This document shows, piece after piece, positions 12,901 to 25,124 of a stretch of DNA of 64,000 bases. The translations under genes and the position numbers were made by a program. How positions within the stretch are numbered: the first letter of the stretch is position 1; each line of letters begins with the position of its first letter. The notes below the pieces were generated by a model that saw nothing but the letters and a program-made list of their open reading frames with translations, searched no databases and was not told the origin of the DNA. The DNA is from Pseudoscleropodium purum (Eukaryota; Streptophyta; Bryopsida; Hypnales; Brachytheciaceae), in NCBI GenBank assembly GCA_963969395.1, contig OZ017795.1:33213063-33277062 (forward strand), read 5' to 3'.

Positions 12901-15340
12901 ATGACTCATTTGCAAATCCACATGAAATTGTATGAGATCCATCTACAAAATTATACTTTGGAGCTGCAAAGACAAGTCCTTGGGAAACAAACAAGAAGTG
13001 AATATTGTTTTCCATCATCATTACAAACATAAAGTTTCATATATTAGTGTGCACTTATGGTGTCACAAGGCTAAAAATATTTTATAGAAATTGTGGCAAT
13101 AAACATAAGTGTGAAGAAAGGCTATTTTGGAAGATTTTCTACAATGCCCTTGGAAATAGCTAGTAAATGTCAAGTTTGTCTCATATTGATATAACAATTA
13201 TTATTTATTAGAGTATTTGGGATTTTACAAGAATTTATTTGGTTTAACTTTAATTTTCATTTTTTAGTATTTTTTTGGTTTTTTATAATGATTTCAATTT
13301 TCAACTATACATTCTCTTGATGCGAATTGGTCCATTATACAGATATATCTATTTTTATTGATTTTATTTTATTATCATTAGCATACAAAAAGGAAATGAA
13401 GAAAAAAAATGAAAGGAGGAGGTCATGGGCAGAACTACAATTTCAATGTGCTTGTTATCCTATCTTGAGTGTACTGCATCTTGTTACAACTTAAGAGGAT
13501 AGGTAGTAAGTTGGATGCACAACTTTCTTGTACACTCTTGATAATAGTGCCAAGACACAAGTCCCCTATGTTGCTCGACAAGTCTAATGGTATTTGAACT
13601 TGGACCAACCACTCATGACAACATGGACTTATCCAACCAACCAAATTCATGACTTGGTGATTGTTTCTACTTTTATAGAGGATTTGTAGCCTCCATTTGA
13701 TGAATGTTGGGTCTTATTTTCTTGAAACTTCTTCCTTTGAATAGTTTTTATATTTATTAAAGTTTGGTTGAATTATTAAAAAAAAGATAAAGCTTGCTTT
13801 TCCTTCCTTGTTCTTTGAGGTTTTGTGGTCAAAAAGAGGATAAAGTTAGGTTATGGGGAAAGAAAAAAGGTAACCAACAAGCTTTGAGGTGCCCATGTGG
13901 CCAAGGTGTGGGTTGATGTGTCCCCTTTGAAGTTGGATAGAGGGAGGCTCTTCTTCATCCTTCCCTCATAGTATTTTTGAATATTGTATGTTTTGGAGAG
14001 TCATAGGGAATTGTGTATTACACATTTTTGAAAGAAATTTTGAAAGGATATTTTTCTTTTTCTTGTGATTCCCAAAAGCTATGGCTCACTCTATTTGGAG
14101 TTTGTATATGAAATTTATGCTTGATAGTGAAAGAAGGTCACCTATCAACTAGGTTTGAGGGAAGTAACTTTGAGGGTTTTTAGACATTTGGAGATTTGGA
14201 GAAGATGTGCATAAATTTGTGTAGAAGTTGTATGAGTTGTGTATAAGCAGCATAAAAAACTTTGAAAGTGTATCTTGTATTGAAATGAGTGCCAAAGTTG
14301 CTTCAAAACTTTAAATTAAGAGTGTGATATTTTTTTTATAAAGATAACACAAATTTTTGCAAGTTGTGCAAATTTCAAGTCTAAATTAATTACTATCCAA
14401 CCTTCATGGCCAGTTGAAATTTCTTCTCTTCAATTCAATGATAGTTCAACACTCCTTTACTTCCAAGCCTATAACTTTTACATTCTAGCTCCAAATTAAG
14501 ATTGTGATAGCTTCTTAGAAATCTAAAACAAAATCCTATAACTACTTTGAGTTTCAAATCAAAACTTTTTTCTATCTGGCTTTTATACCCAGTCAATGTT
14601 GATTGAGGATGAAATTAATGAGTTGCAGCTAATACAATATCAGGAGCAACCAGAATCTTGATCACAAACTGGAATGCAGACTTTATTCCCTACGGTTAGA
14701 AAAGAAGGAAACTGTAGACTGAGTGCTTGAGATGTGCACATGCATCATAGATCAGGACTTCACATAATGTAAAATCCATTAGCATTTTTAATATGTGAAC
14801 TTGCTGTTTGCCATTACAGGGTGAAGTTAACCCAAACAGAAGACTCAAGAACATTTACTGCATAGTAGAAGCACGCATATATGGCCCACAACCAACATAT
14901 GTACCTCCCACCTAATTGCAACCCAGGATTGTGCATCTGGTTTCCTTTCCAAACGAGTCCCGGCACCTACTCAAGAACGTGAGTGAAGGTTCAGTAAGCA
15001 AAAATTCTACACCAGCAATTGAACACAGAAAATGTCTAGAGCCCTAGCTCATACAGAAAATTGAATCCAGTTGATCCAAATCCACTACTGGCTAGAGCAA
15101 CAGTCCAGATAAGAGCTAAGTCTTTGCTTGCACAAATGTAACTTAGAACAACACAACTCAGACTAGCTCATACATCTGATGAGCATGAGCCAGGTATATA
15201 TATATTCACACCTGTCCACTGGTTGCTAAATATCTGGTGATTTTCCACGATGCTAGCTATTTTACAAACAGCTAAAACTTGCGACGTGCAACGATGCCAA
15301 GTGCACAGACCTAGACAATAAAATATATCCGTGGCTCCAG
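9937..15340. other. AT-rich intergenic region, no supported gene
   Basis: The start holds the 3' end of the permease transcript. The rest is AT-rich with homopolymer runs. Frames of 70-150 codons (for example 11243-11545, 11481-11816) have no recognisable motif, no splice-consistent neighbours and codon composition like the surrounding DNA. It is probably old, decayed repeat sequence. Confidence 0.5.
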
Positions 15341-15389
15341 ATCACCGAAAAGCGACTGAAGAAGAAGCAATCAGCTCAAATTTCGCCAC

Positions 15390-15760
15390 TTGACAAATTT
15401 GGAACTTGGTGATAGTCCTACGCAAATTGGAAGGCGGACCAGGCCAAACTAAAAAGCAAGTGAACTGGACCACCCCTGGACCACCCCTGCGCCGACGGCA
15501 GCCGCGGCAGCCACGGCACCCAAACGCAGCACCAGCCTTTCTCCGCGCTCGCTTCCTGCCACACCTCCCGAGGGGATCGAGCACAACCATCCCCATAGGA
15601 CACGGACACATGGGCACGGGCGTCCTGACTGGGTATCCTGCCCCGGCAGCAGCATACGCTGCGGCTGGATATGCAATTAGCGCCACTCCCGCAGCACCAC
15701 AATTACATTTCACCCCGAAGTTGCAGTGGTATGCTCCCGTGGGTTGGACATGACACACCC
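15390..15760 (+). pseudogene. GC-rich islet with a Pro/Ala/Tyr-rich reading frame, possible gene fragment
   Basis: This 370-bp block is strikingly GC-rich in AT-rich surroundings. The plus frame 15406-15753 reads as a basic, proline-rich stretch followed by GVLTGYPAPAAAYAAAGYA and a tail ending LQWYAPVGW. From memory this resembles the C-terminal tails of plant RBM24/38-like RRM proteins, but no RRM domain or splice-linked exon was found within 1 kb. It could be a retrocopied or transduced terminal exon, or the last exon of a gene whose other parts I miss. The opposite strand is also open, as expected for GC-rich DNA. Confidence 0.3.
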
Positions 15761-18700
15761 GCTTGCGGAAGCCGAGACGCAAACCCAAAGTTTTCACCAT
15801 TGCTTCGACATGATGGGTTCTCGCTCTCTCCTTCTAAGCAATGGGACTATCCTTGTTTCCCTTGCGGGCTTATCAGATCACTTCTTGATGAATTTGAACT
15901 CGGAACGGGGGAATCAGGGAAATCAATTAAACCTAAACTGCAACAGGGAATATAATCAAAGGTACAAAATTTCTCTAAAGCTGGCAAGCTGCTCACCAGG
16001 AATGGCAATGCGTGAACCAGAGATATATTTTAATCTCCCTGCGCTCCTTGCACTACTGAAATTCTTCTATTCAAGCCAACCAATTCAACCACCTCAGGCA
16101 GATGGCTGCTCTAAAAGAAGACCCACGAATTCCGAACGTAACCCTGCGACTGCATGTGCAGACTGAATGCTTTGTGAAGGTCAGCAATTAACAGCGTCAG
16201 CCGTCAGGCGATGATGAATCTAAAGTTAGAATGGCGATGTGATGAATTGTTTGAAAACATGAAGCGTCCATATATATGTTCAAGGTTCGCGTATCCAAGT
16301 CCCCAGCCGACGGATTGAAGGAAGCGCTGTGAAGGATCGACACCATGCCCAGGGGAGCTGCCGAGGGTCCTCCACCTGATCGAGTACAGTTCGTAAGGAT
16401 GTGCCCAGAGGCATGAAAGCTTGATAAGCTCATTCGACTATTGATGTAAGTTTGGTCTTTAGATTTCAGGAATCTATAGTTTGAGCACATTGTAGGTCCT
16501 TTTGCTGTTTCAGGCGCTTTCGTCGGAGGCGTGGCACCGAGTTACCGACTGAACGCCGCCGTGTGCGGCACTGTCGTACACGTTGGGACGGAATCTTCAG
16601 AGGATTCCTTCTGAAAGGACACGAAGTCGTATTGCAGAATTTTAAAGTTTTCTTCAACAACTGAGGCGGTGCCTCACTACATGAATCAAAACTGAACCTC
16701 GTCTAAAGTTCTGTTTTCAAAACTCCAATATTTTCCCACATGTAGTAGAACCACCCATTGCTGGCGAAGGAGCCATACCCAACCACTCCGAGCCGTACTC
16801 AACCAAGGCTAGAACGGATTTCTAACCAAAGATTAGAATGTGTTTGTTTTTTTCCTTTTCAAGGTTGGGACTAATAGGTCATGACATATATTCCAAAGTA
16901 GCAAGCAAGAAAGTAGTTTTTGAATGATTGAAATTGGAAAAGTCTATACCTTGCATATGGGTCCAAATCAACTTTTGGCTTCCAAAATTCATAGTAAATT
17001 CCATTCAAGGCATAAAATTACCAAAAGGTTTGCTATCTCCCTAATTTCTATCTTCCTATGTGCTAGAAAATTTACATTTCCTTATACTTCTCCATAACAT
17101 GCACAAAATTGCTTAAATGGTTGACAGTGGGTGCATGATTCTATTATAATTAATCATCCTACAAAATTGTATAATTGATTTTGGATGTACTTCAATTTAC
17201 AGACCAATCCTTTGGGAGGGCTATGGAAGCCAATTTGCACCATTTCAAATAAATCTTTACTTTTTGTCAAATATAAATAGTCTTTTTGTCAAGAAATTTC
17301 CCATTTCTATTTCAAATGTGTATAAAGTTGCCAAATTTAAATGAAAAAGTGTATTAATATAATTGAAAAGTGTTTATTGATCCAAGAGATGGATGAATGT
17401 AGAAATAGAGGGCTTCATCAAATTTCAAGTGATCTCCATCCCGTAACTTTCTGAAAAAGTAAAAAAATAAGCTCCTACTAGTATGGACAAAGCAACTATT
17501 ATGCAGCAGTATTAATTTGATTGCAGAGTGATATGGGTACCTGTCAAATTCGGATCCTTCTTTGACATAGCCTTGACTCTATTTCCTGAGTGTTTTTATG
17601 GTACACGGTTTCAATGTGTTTTTCAAAAGTAATTTGAAGATTTTGGATTTCAAAGAAAAATTTGCATCCTATCTTGTCAAGAGCAGAAACTCTGAGAAGA
17701 AAACACAGAAAATTTCGACCAGAATTTGTGCATGAAGTGTCAGTAGAACAGCACTTTCCTGGACACTAACTGGGGTGGTTGCATAATCCTATTCACTGCG
17801 TCTACAAAATGTGGAAATGAAGGTGGAAACACGTTCTACACCTAACAATCTACTGCTGTGGACCATAAGGGAAGACTTTCACATTAATTACAGCTGTCTA
17901 TGACAAACAAATCACCCATGACAAGCACCTAGGAATCAACCCACTTCCCCCCCCCCCCTCCAGTCTTCTATCAACCCATGAAAAACTTTTTCTTAAAAAT
18001 GGAATTAAGATTACATTAGGTTGATTTGCAGTTGTCATCAAAGCCTTGGGATATGGTTATGGAGTTATTAGTCATTGTCATAGAACACTAGCACCTTTCT
18101 AGTATAAACTGTTAGTAAAAAGTCTTTTTCTTTTTTTTTTTCTTTATGTCGTGTCCATGTTAGGAAATCTTGTAACCATGTTAAAGAATGTTATGACTTT
18201 TTTGGGTGGTAAGATGACCATTATGGAAACACTTTTTTGCTGATTTTGGATAATTTACAGACTTTTTTGAGCCAATTGGACGGCAAACTTAAAAAATTCA
18301 TAAAAAAATTCATATTTTGTTGAAAAAATAAAATTCTAGTTGCTTCCTTCATTTCTTACATTTATCTTTGTATGAGAAAAGATCTGATTTTTTTTGTTAA
18401 TGGCAATAGAACAGATCAGCCATTCTGCTTGTCATCGGCAGGTTTACCTTATGAGAACTCAAGCAGAAAGTAGTGGATTGTGGCAAGACATTGCAGTCTA
18501 CACAATACTACAGTATGTGGTTGTCAGTAGGGGACCATCATCTCTTTTTAAATAAATGAATTGGAAAGAGAGTCATGGAATAAAGCCAACTGCTGTGTCT
18601 GTGACTACGAACTCCAGGCCTCAATTATAAATCTTCAAGAAATTTGCATAGGTCTCACAAGATGCTAAACTATCACTACAAGTTCAGGACTCCTCCAGTC

Positions 18701-19459
18701 CTTGTACTCACCAATTGAGGTACAATTGCGAAGCTATGGAATGATGACCCATTTCCGACCACTTAAGGAATTCAGCACAGGTACACTCATGGTGTATTCA
18801 GGGAAATATTTTTTCCATGTCAGCAAATTGATTTAAGGAGGATTAAAAAAAAATTACATTTTGGGGGTCAAAATTGAAATTACTATGAATTTTTTTCCTA
18901 AAGATTTTGTAAAACCTATTCTTGTTATGTAGGTTGCTATAATTCCTACTATAAGTTGGTTGCAAAATTGATGTAAATTGATGTAAGTGATAATTATATA
19001 CATGCTGTGATCATTTTATGTTTTAATGTACATTACTTGGACATTTTGCAGTTCTTGGAGGTCATGCAGTAGGTGAGCTATAATATAAAGACATGTGAGT
19101 GTAATATGAACAAAGCTATGATTGAAAATTGAGTAGCCTATACTGCGGAAATGGTGTGTGTGTGTTGAAAATTGGGGGCCTACTCTAATGTGAAATATGT
19201 TCAAATTGTTATGATTGAAGATTTGGTTTCTTTGTGCTTTGCAGGCTGCACATACAACATGCAGGCACTCAGATGCAACAACTTTTTTCAACAGTTTTTT
19301 GAGCTCTATCCTTGTTCTTGTAACAGTGGAAATTGTAGAACTTGCAAGCATGGTTTGAATTGAAGTATTGATTAATGCTTTCATCACACATACATGCATC
19401 TCATTGAGTCAATGGTTTTGCAAATTTTCAGGAGGAGAAATTGTTGAAACTGTTTGATT
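15761..19459. other. Intergenic region, no supported gene
   Basis: 15.9-16.7 kb has moderate GC but no recognisable protein on either strand. 16.7-19.4 kb is AT-rich and includes a run of 13 C at about 17.95 kb. The end of the interval should contain the promoter and leader of the thioesterase-like gene. Confidence 0.4.
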
Positions 19460-22400
19460 ATGGCTATTCTGAATGCAGGAAATTGTTCCACACACTGGCA
19501 GCCCATCAGCACTGAAAAGCGATGCATCCATTCTATGCTGAGCTCTTCTCCTATGAGGTGGAAGAAAAGCTCACGCACATTTTCTAAATCTAGCGTTGCA
19601 GTTGGAGCCATGGACAGTAGCCAAATGCCATCAAAGGACAAGAATGTCCAGTTGTTTCATTCAGAAGCTGTGGAGGATTTGCTTAAACCTAGCTCAGAAA
19701 AACCAGCAGAACAGATGAAGTCTAACTCAGATCTGTTGCATCAGTTGTGCCAGGGTGGATTTTTGGAGAATCGCTTGTTGTACAGACAGAAATTTGTGAT
19801 TCGTTCTTATGAAGTGGGTGCAGACACGGCAACATCTTTCACAACAATATTCAGCTTCTTCCAAGTTTATACCTGCTCTTTGAGATTCAGAATTTTCTTG
19901 AGCATTCCTGTTGATTGATTTAATGTTTTAGAGTCACATGGTTCAGAATCATTTGGGTGCAAGACAGCTGGAAGAAAAATGTTTAATGAACATTGAGTAA
20001 GCATGTTTCAAATGGCAGGAAGTCTCCTTGTGCCATGTCCATTTAATGGGAATTGCTGGGGATGGATTTGGAACTACCAAGGCCATGAACCATCTTGGAT
20101 TCATCTGGGTTGTTGCCAAGATGCATGTGGAAGTGGAGGAGTTTCCAAAATGGTAAGCATTACATGGTCATATTCATGAGAACAATATGTTACGAATTGC
20201 TGAGATCTCGAAATTATGACATTCAAATTCACCAAGCTCTCAAAATTTGGACTCATATACTTTAGATCCAGGGTCCAGGTTGGAGTTGTACAAGGGTCCA
20301 GTTCTTTAAATTTTGCCATTCTCACAAGCACACCCATTGTTTTTTCAGCAACAAGTTGCAATTGAATTTTCTTCAGCACTAATCACATGTCCTGTCTCAG
20401 AATGCCTTTAATTGCACAAAATAGTGGAGTCTTTGTGGAAAAAGGCTCAAGGCTTTACATGTCAATGATGAGTATAGTAAGACTGACTTTGCATTTGAGA
20501 ACATGATTTGCACACCATGATGCAGGCAAGATATTAAATCATCCATTCGAAGGTGAGCCCAGCCTGACCTGGTCTGGCAGGGTCCCGCTCTAGGCAATGG
20601 GACCTGGCCAAGCGTGCACGGGGTGGGGGCAAGGGATGGGTGACAAGCACAAATGCAATACAACATCACATAGGACAACAATTTTGGAAAACTTAAAGAT
20701 GATCATCACCACTCGTGTCTTGCACATGGTGGCAAGTTAGGGTTTAGGGCAGTGGTTTAGGGTTTCATGGTCTTCTTTTAACATATCCCACACTATTTGT
20801 TTTACCTCCTACCACCCCATGTGTATATAATGAGTTGTCATTTCAATTCATAACACAAATCATGCATGAATAAGTTTGAAAGCAAAGTGAAACAAATGTG
20901 GTGGCATGCCACATTAGCATGGGTCAATTTGAAATGGATGCTTTTAAAATATTTTTTTTAAGGAAGTACAAAGTCCAAACAATTTCTTTCAAAGTTTCAC
21001 AAAACAACATTATGTGGTACAATTGGAACAATATTTTCAAAGTTCTTGTAGGACTTAGAAAAAAAATTAATATCACTAGAAAAAAACCATATGTCCATTT
21101 TATGCAAGACCTACATAATGATGAATGGACACTTTATTTGTTTTAGTGTTATCAATTTTTTTTCTAAGTCCTACAAGAACTTTGAAAATATTGTTTCAAT
21201 TGTGCCATATAACGTTGTTTTTGTGAAACTTTGAAAAAGATTGTTTGAACTTTGTACTTCCTTAGAAAACATTTTAAAAACCATTCATTTGAAATAAACC
21301 CATGCTAATGTGGCTTGCCACCACATCTATTTCATTTTGCTTCCAAAGCCATTCATGCATGATTTGTGTTATGAATTGAAATGACAACTCATCATATACA
21401 CATGGGGTGGTAGGAGGTAAAACAAATAATGTGGGATATGTTAAAAGAAGAGCCTGAAATCCTAAATTGCCGTTGTAAATCCTAACCTACCGCCATGCAC
21501 AAGACACGAGTGGTGGTGATCATCCTTAAATTTTCTGAAATTGTTGTTCTATGTGATGTTGTATTGCGTTTGCACTTGTCACCTATCCCTCGTCTCTGCC
21601 CCCGTATGCTTGGCTAAGTCCCATTGCCCAGACTGAAACCCTGACAGGCCAGGTTGAACTGTGCCCACTTTTGAATGGATGATTTAACGTCCTGCATGTT
21701 GTAGGCCTAATGTGATACAGATTGATTCATGGATTGCTTGAGCTGACAAAAATGGGATGAGACGAGATTGGATTGTGTGTCATTGTGACACAAATGAAGT
21801 CCTTGTCCGGGCAACAAGGTACACATATTTGCAGCCAATTTGTTCTTTTCATTACATTCTAGAAAAATGTTTATATGGCTATACTGTCCCCAAATGCTCA
21901 TCAGACCAAATTGTTTTATTTCAAAAAACTGACAATTGTTCTAGAATGCAATGCCATGCACATTTTTTTTTTAAATTTCAAAGCATAACTATCACTCTAA
22001 AGTACATGAGTGGGTAGAGTAAAAATTCACATGTGTTGTTATATAAAGATTGATATCTTAAGCTGAAGAGATTGTGTTGAATCTAATATAATTCTTTTTA
22101 TGCGAGGGCACTGAGAAAGCTGCTCAAGAATCTTGAGTTTGTTGTCAATATAAATTCTGAGACATTGGAGATGATATTGAATCACCGGTTTCTTGCATTT
22201 GGATTGTCCAGCACTTGGTGCATGATGGACTCCACAACACATCAACTGTCTAAGTTTCCCAATGCAGCTCAAGCAGAGCTGAGCCCTTTCTTTTGGGATG
22301 ATCTATTTGTTTTCCAACAGAGAGGGTTACTTTCCAACTGAATCATCAAATTAGATCATCTTAGTGCACAGAACGTGAGCCCCCCTCTCAAGATAATTAA

Positions 22401-23132
22401 TTTGCCACTTGATTTCTAAACTTGACACATGATATCCACACTTAGCCATGAACTTAATGTATGCTTATTGAAGTCTTTATACTACAATAATTCAGAATCT
22501 TTGTACTGTTTACCACACCTTTCTTCCCCACTGACACTCATACTCTTTAGGTGTTGATATTTAGAGTTGATAAAGGATGGTCACGCCTTAAGTTATGCGC
22601 TTAAACTTACCACAAGCTATTTTGTTTCAGTCTTGTTGGACAGACGTGGACGTGAACCAACATGTGAGCAACCTCAAGTACATCAGCTGGACCCTTCAGG
22701 TAATAAAAAAAAAATTCTTAACATGATCTGGCCATTCCATTCAACAATTCATTGTAAGTTAAGTTGGTGCCTCGTTTTACCAAATGAATTAATAAGTCTT
22801 CTTTTCTTTTGGTATCAATTATGGGTGAATTAATACTTCTGTGGCTTCTGCAGAGTGTGCCAGAGGAGCATATGGAGACCCACAATTTGACAAGTATAAC
22901 CCTGGAGTATCAACGAGAGTGCCAAAGCAAAACCATCGTTGAGTCTCTCACAAGCTCCAAAACCATGATGGGGCAAGAAGACCCAGATGGCATTGCAGCT
23001 GGGGCTCCCGCTGAGGATTGTTGGATACTCTTTGCCGTCAAACCCGTCGGCCATAACAGTTGCCAGTTCACTCACCTTCTGCAAACTCAAGGCTCCAAGC
23101 AACAAGAAATTGTCAGGGCAAGGACAGCATGA
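19460..23132 (+). pseudogene. FatB-like plastid acyl-ACP thioesterase, 6 exons, two in-frame TGA codons
   Basis: Exons: 19460-19864, 20019-20152, 21705-21818, 22212-22374, 22631-22699, 22854-23132 (final TGA). They join in phase and would give 387 codons. Exon 1 encodes a Ser/Lys-rich, transit-peptide-like leader of about 110 residues, then FVIRSYEVGADTATSF. Later landmarks: MGIAGDGFGTTKAMNHLGFI, KNGMRRDWIV, LSKFPNAAQAELSPFF, SCWTDVDVNQHVSNLKYISW (the D-x-N-x-H hot-dog active-site strand) and TSITLEYQREC. The family releases fatty acids from acyl-ACP in the plastid stroma and so sets chain length for export. Two TGA codons interrupt the frame, at 21739-21741 (just before ADKNGMRRDW) and 22339-22341. 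There is no frameshift and all splice sites are usable, so this is a recently disabled gene, an allele, or two base-call errors. Intron 2 contains a 1.2-kb fold-back repeat ending 8 bp before the acceptor. Confidence 0.8.
20521..21696. repeat. 1.2-kb long inverted repeat (fold-back element) in an intron
   Basis: The left arm, about 20521-21078, is the imperfect reverse complement of about 21147-21696, with a loop of about 70 bp. Matching landmarks: TTAAATCATCCATTC (left outer end) against GAATGGATGATTTAA (right outer end), ACCACCCCATGTGTATAT against ATATACACATGGGGTGGT, and CTTGTAGGACTTAG against CTAAGTCCTACAAG at the inner ends. It has no coding capacity. The arms are long enough for a fold-back or TIR-type Mutator-like derivative, and the RNA would form a hairpin stem of over 500 bp. 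No clear target duplication was found at the ends. Confidence 0.8.
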
Positions 23133-25124
23133 CGACCACTGAAATCTAGTTTTAGAAGAGGAATAAAGTGACAGCACTCAAAATTGTCCGAAAAAGGGTT
23201 AGATGAAATAGTTGAAGAGATTGTGATAACATCTAAAATTGTTCATGTAAGGGTTGGACCATATAGTTGAAGAACAACATCTAAAACTTTCCAAATAAGG
23301 GTTAGAGAATGGTTCCTATTATTGAACTACAAAATGTTTATGTTGAGTTTGGTTTATTAATCTCCAAGAGTACATTTTTAGACAACGTATAAATAAACTA
23401 TGAATTTTCAAAGTGTTGGGAAATAGGTGTATCCAAAATCCATCCTAGTTAGGATCTCATTTCCATAATGAGTTTATATTTTTTGCAAGAACTTAGATTG
23501 CATAGTTTTGCAAATAGGTCACAATTAGGTATAATTATCTTCATGTTGGTTTTAAGATTGTTATTAGTAGCCTATTGAAGTAGTTTTACTAACAATATCA
23601 CATAGGTGTATTAGGAACAAGTGATACTTTTGAGTCTAGTTGAACTATCTCTTCTTGTATTGGCTATAGACAGTAATTGAAGCCAATAAGATTATTAGAT
23701 ATGTGCTAGTAATTCCCAATAGAATACTCATATGATGTATTGATAGTTGGTCAATTTTGCACCTAAGAGCATCTACAATGCACCTAGCTTATTGGACCAA
23801 ATATATTATTAATTTTTTTATTGGTTTATAGTTAGAACTTGGAATTTATATCAAAATTGGAAGTACATCCAAAAGCACTTTCAATAAACACAATTACATT
23901 CCAATTTAGACTTTGGATGACAAAGATAATGGCCTTAGAAAATAAGTTAAAGACAAAAAATAATATAGAGGCCTTAGCAAATCTAGCAAAATCATTCCAA
24001 TAGTATGTCAATTTGTTGTGCTATTGGTATAATTTTGTTTAATTTGTCAAGGCTTCTATTTTTTTTTTTTGTCTTTTAGCTAGCTGTTTGTGGAATATAT
24101 TTTAGTTGTCTAATGTTGAATTTTGAGTTTTTGTGTCTTTAGGATGTACTTCCAATGATACAAATTCCAAGTTTTAATTATTAACTAGTGAAAAGATAAA
24201 GAAAAGATCAATATGTGTTTTACATAGTGGATGCTTTTACACATTAGGTTTGTCGTAGCAACTATAGAAATAAATTTGAATCAATTGCAATAATGTTGAA
24301 TTTGTTGAGTCCAACAAAAAATGTGAATTTATCATGATGGCACTAAATGTTTGTCTTCTTGGCTCATCTAAATTCTCTAAGGAAATTTTTAACTTATTGA
24401 TTATAAAGGGTAGAGATGCCTTTAGACCAAGAGATTATTTAATGTACAAAGAAAAGAGATCATTCAAAAGTAATTTTTGCTACCAACCAACTAATGAAAA
24501 TATGAAGTAGGACATAGGGCTACACTTTTATAATGTTATTTGTCCAATTTACCTAAGTTCCTAATTTCAAGATTACAATGTTTCTTGATTACATTGTAAT
24601 CATGATAAAAACTATTTTTATTATCATGTTCTTAAATCAATGAAAATTGTCACATATTAAAATTCTATCTATAAATATTTATTTTGTTGCAAGTTTATCA
24701 ACTTAACCTTGTAATGTTGCCATGGATACTAAGTGTCTAATGGATGATAGAAAATTCTTCCATATAGGACAGAAGTGCAACTATTCATCCTCAAAGTTTT
24801 GATGTGAAAAGAGAACATATTCTATAGTAGTTTGACTTCCAATGAGTACTTTTCAAAGCAATTGATTCCCACTATATTAGAAAATGATGATTTCTGCGGA
24901 AACCAGCCCATCCTTAAAGGGTTAAAAGACTTTTAAGCATACAGTACTAACACACAAATATGGGACGAACTACAATGTGACCTTCAAAATTGATAACCAA
25001 TTCAATATAGCTTCAAAACTACAAATTGATTCATATTCAGTTCTGTTTGAATATGTTTACAACATATAAATCACATGACTAACCTTCTTGTGTAGACGAA
25101 AGGACTCATACTTAGGAGGGTAGG
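23133..25124. other. AT-rich intergenic region, no supported gene
   Basis: Downstream of the thioesterase exons the sequence becomes AT-rich, with no exon-like segments. It lies between two convergent genes, so both 3' ends should be here. Confidence 0.4.

Noticed and set aside
21739..22341. The two TGA codons in the thioesterase as selenocysteine
   Set aside because: Land plants lack the selenocysteine machinery as far as known, the family has no Sec members, and no SECIS-like structure was identified. Gene decay is simpler.
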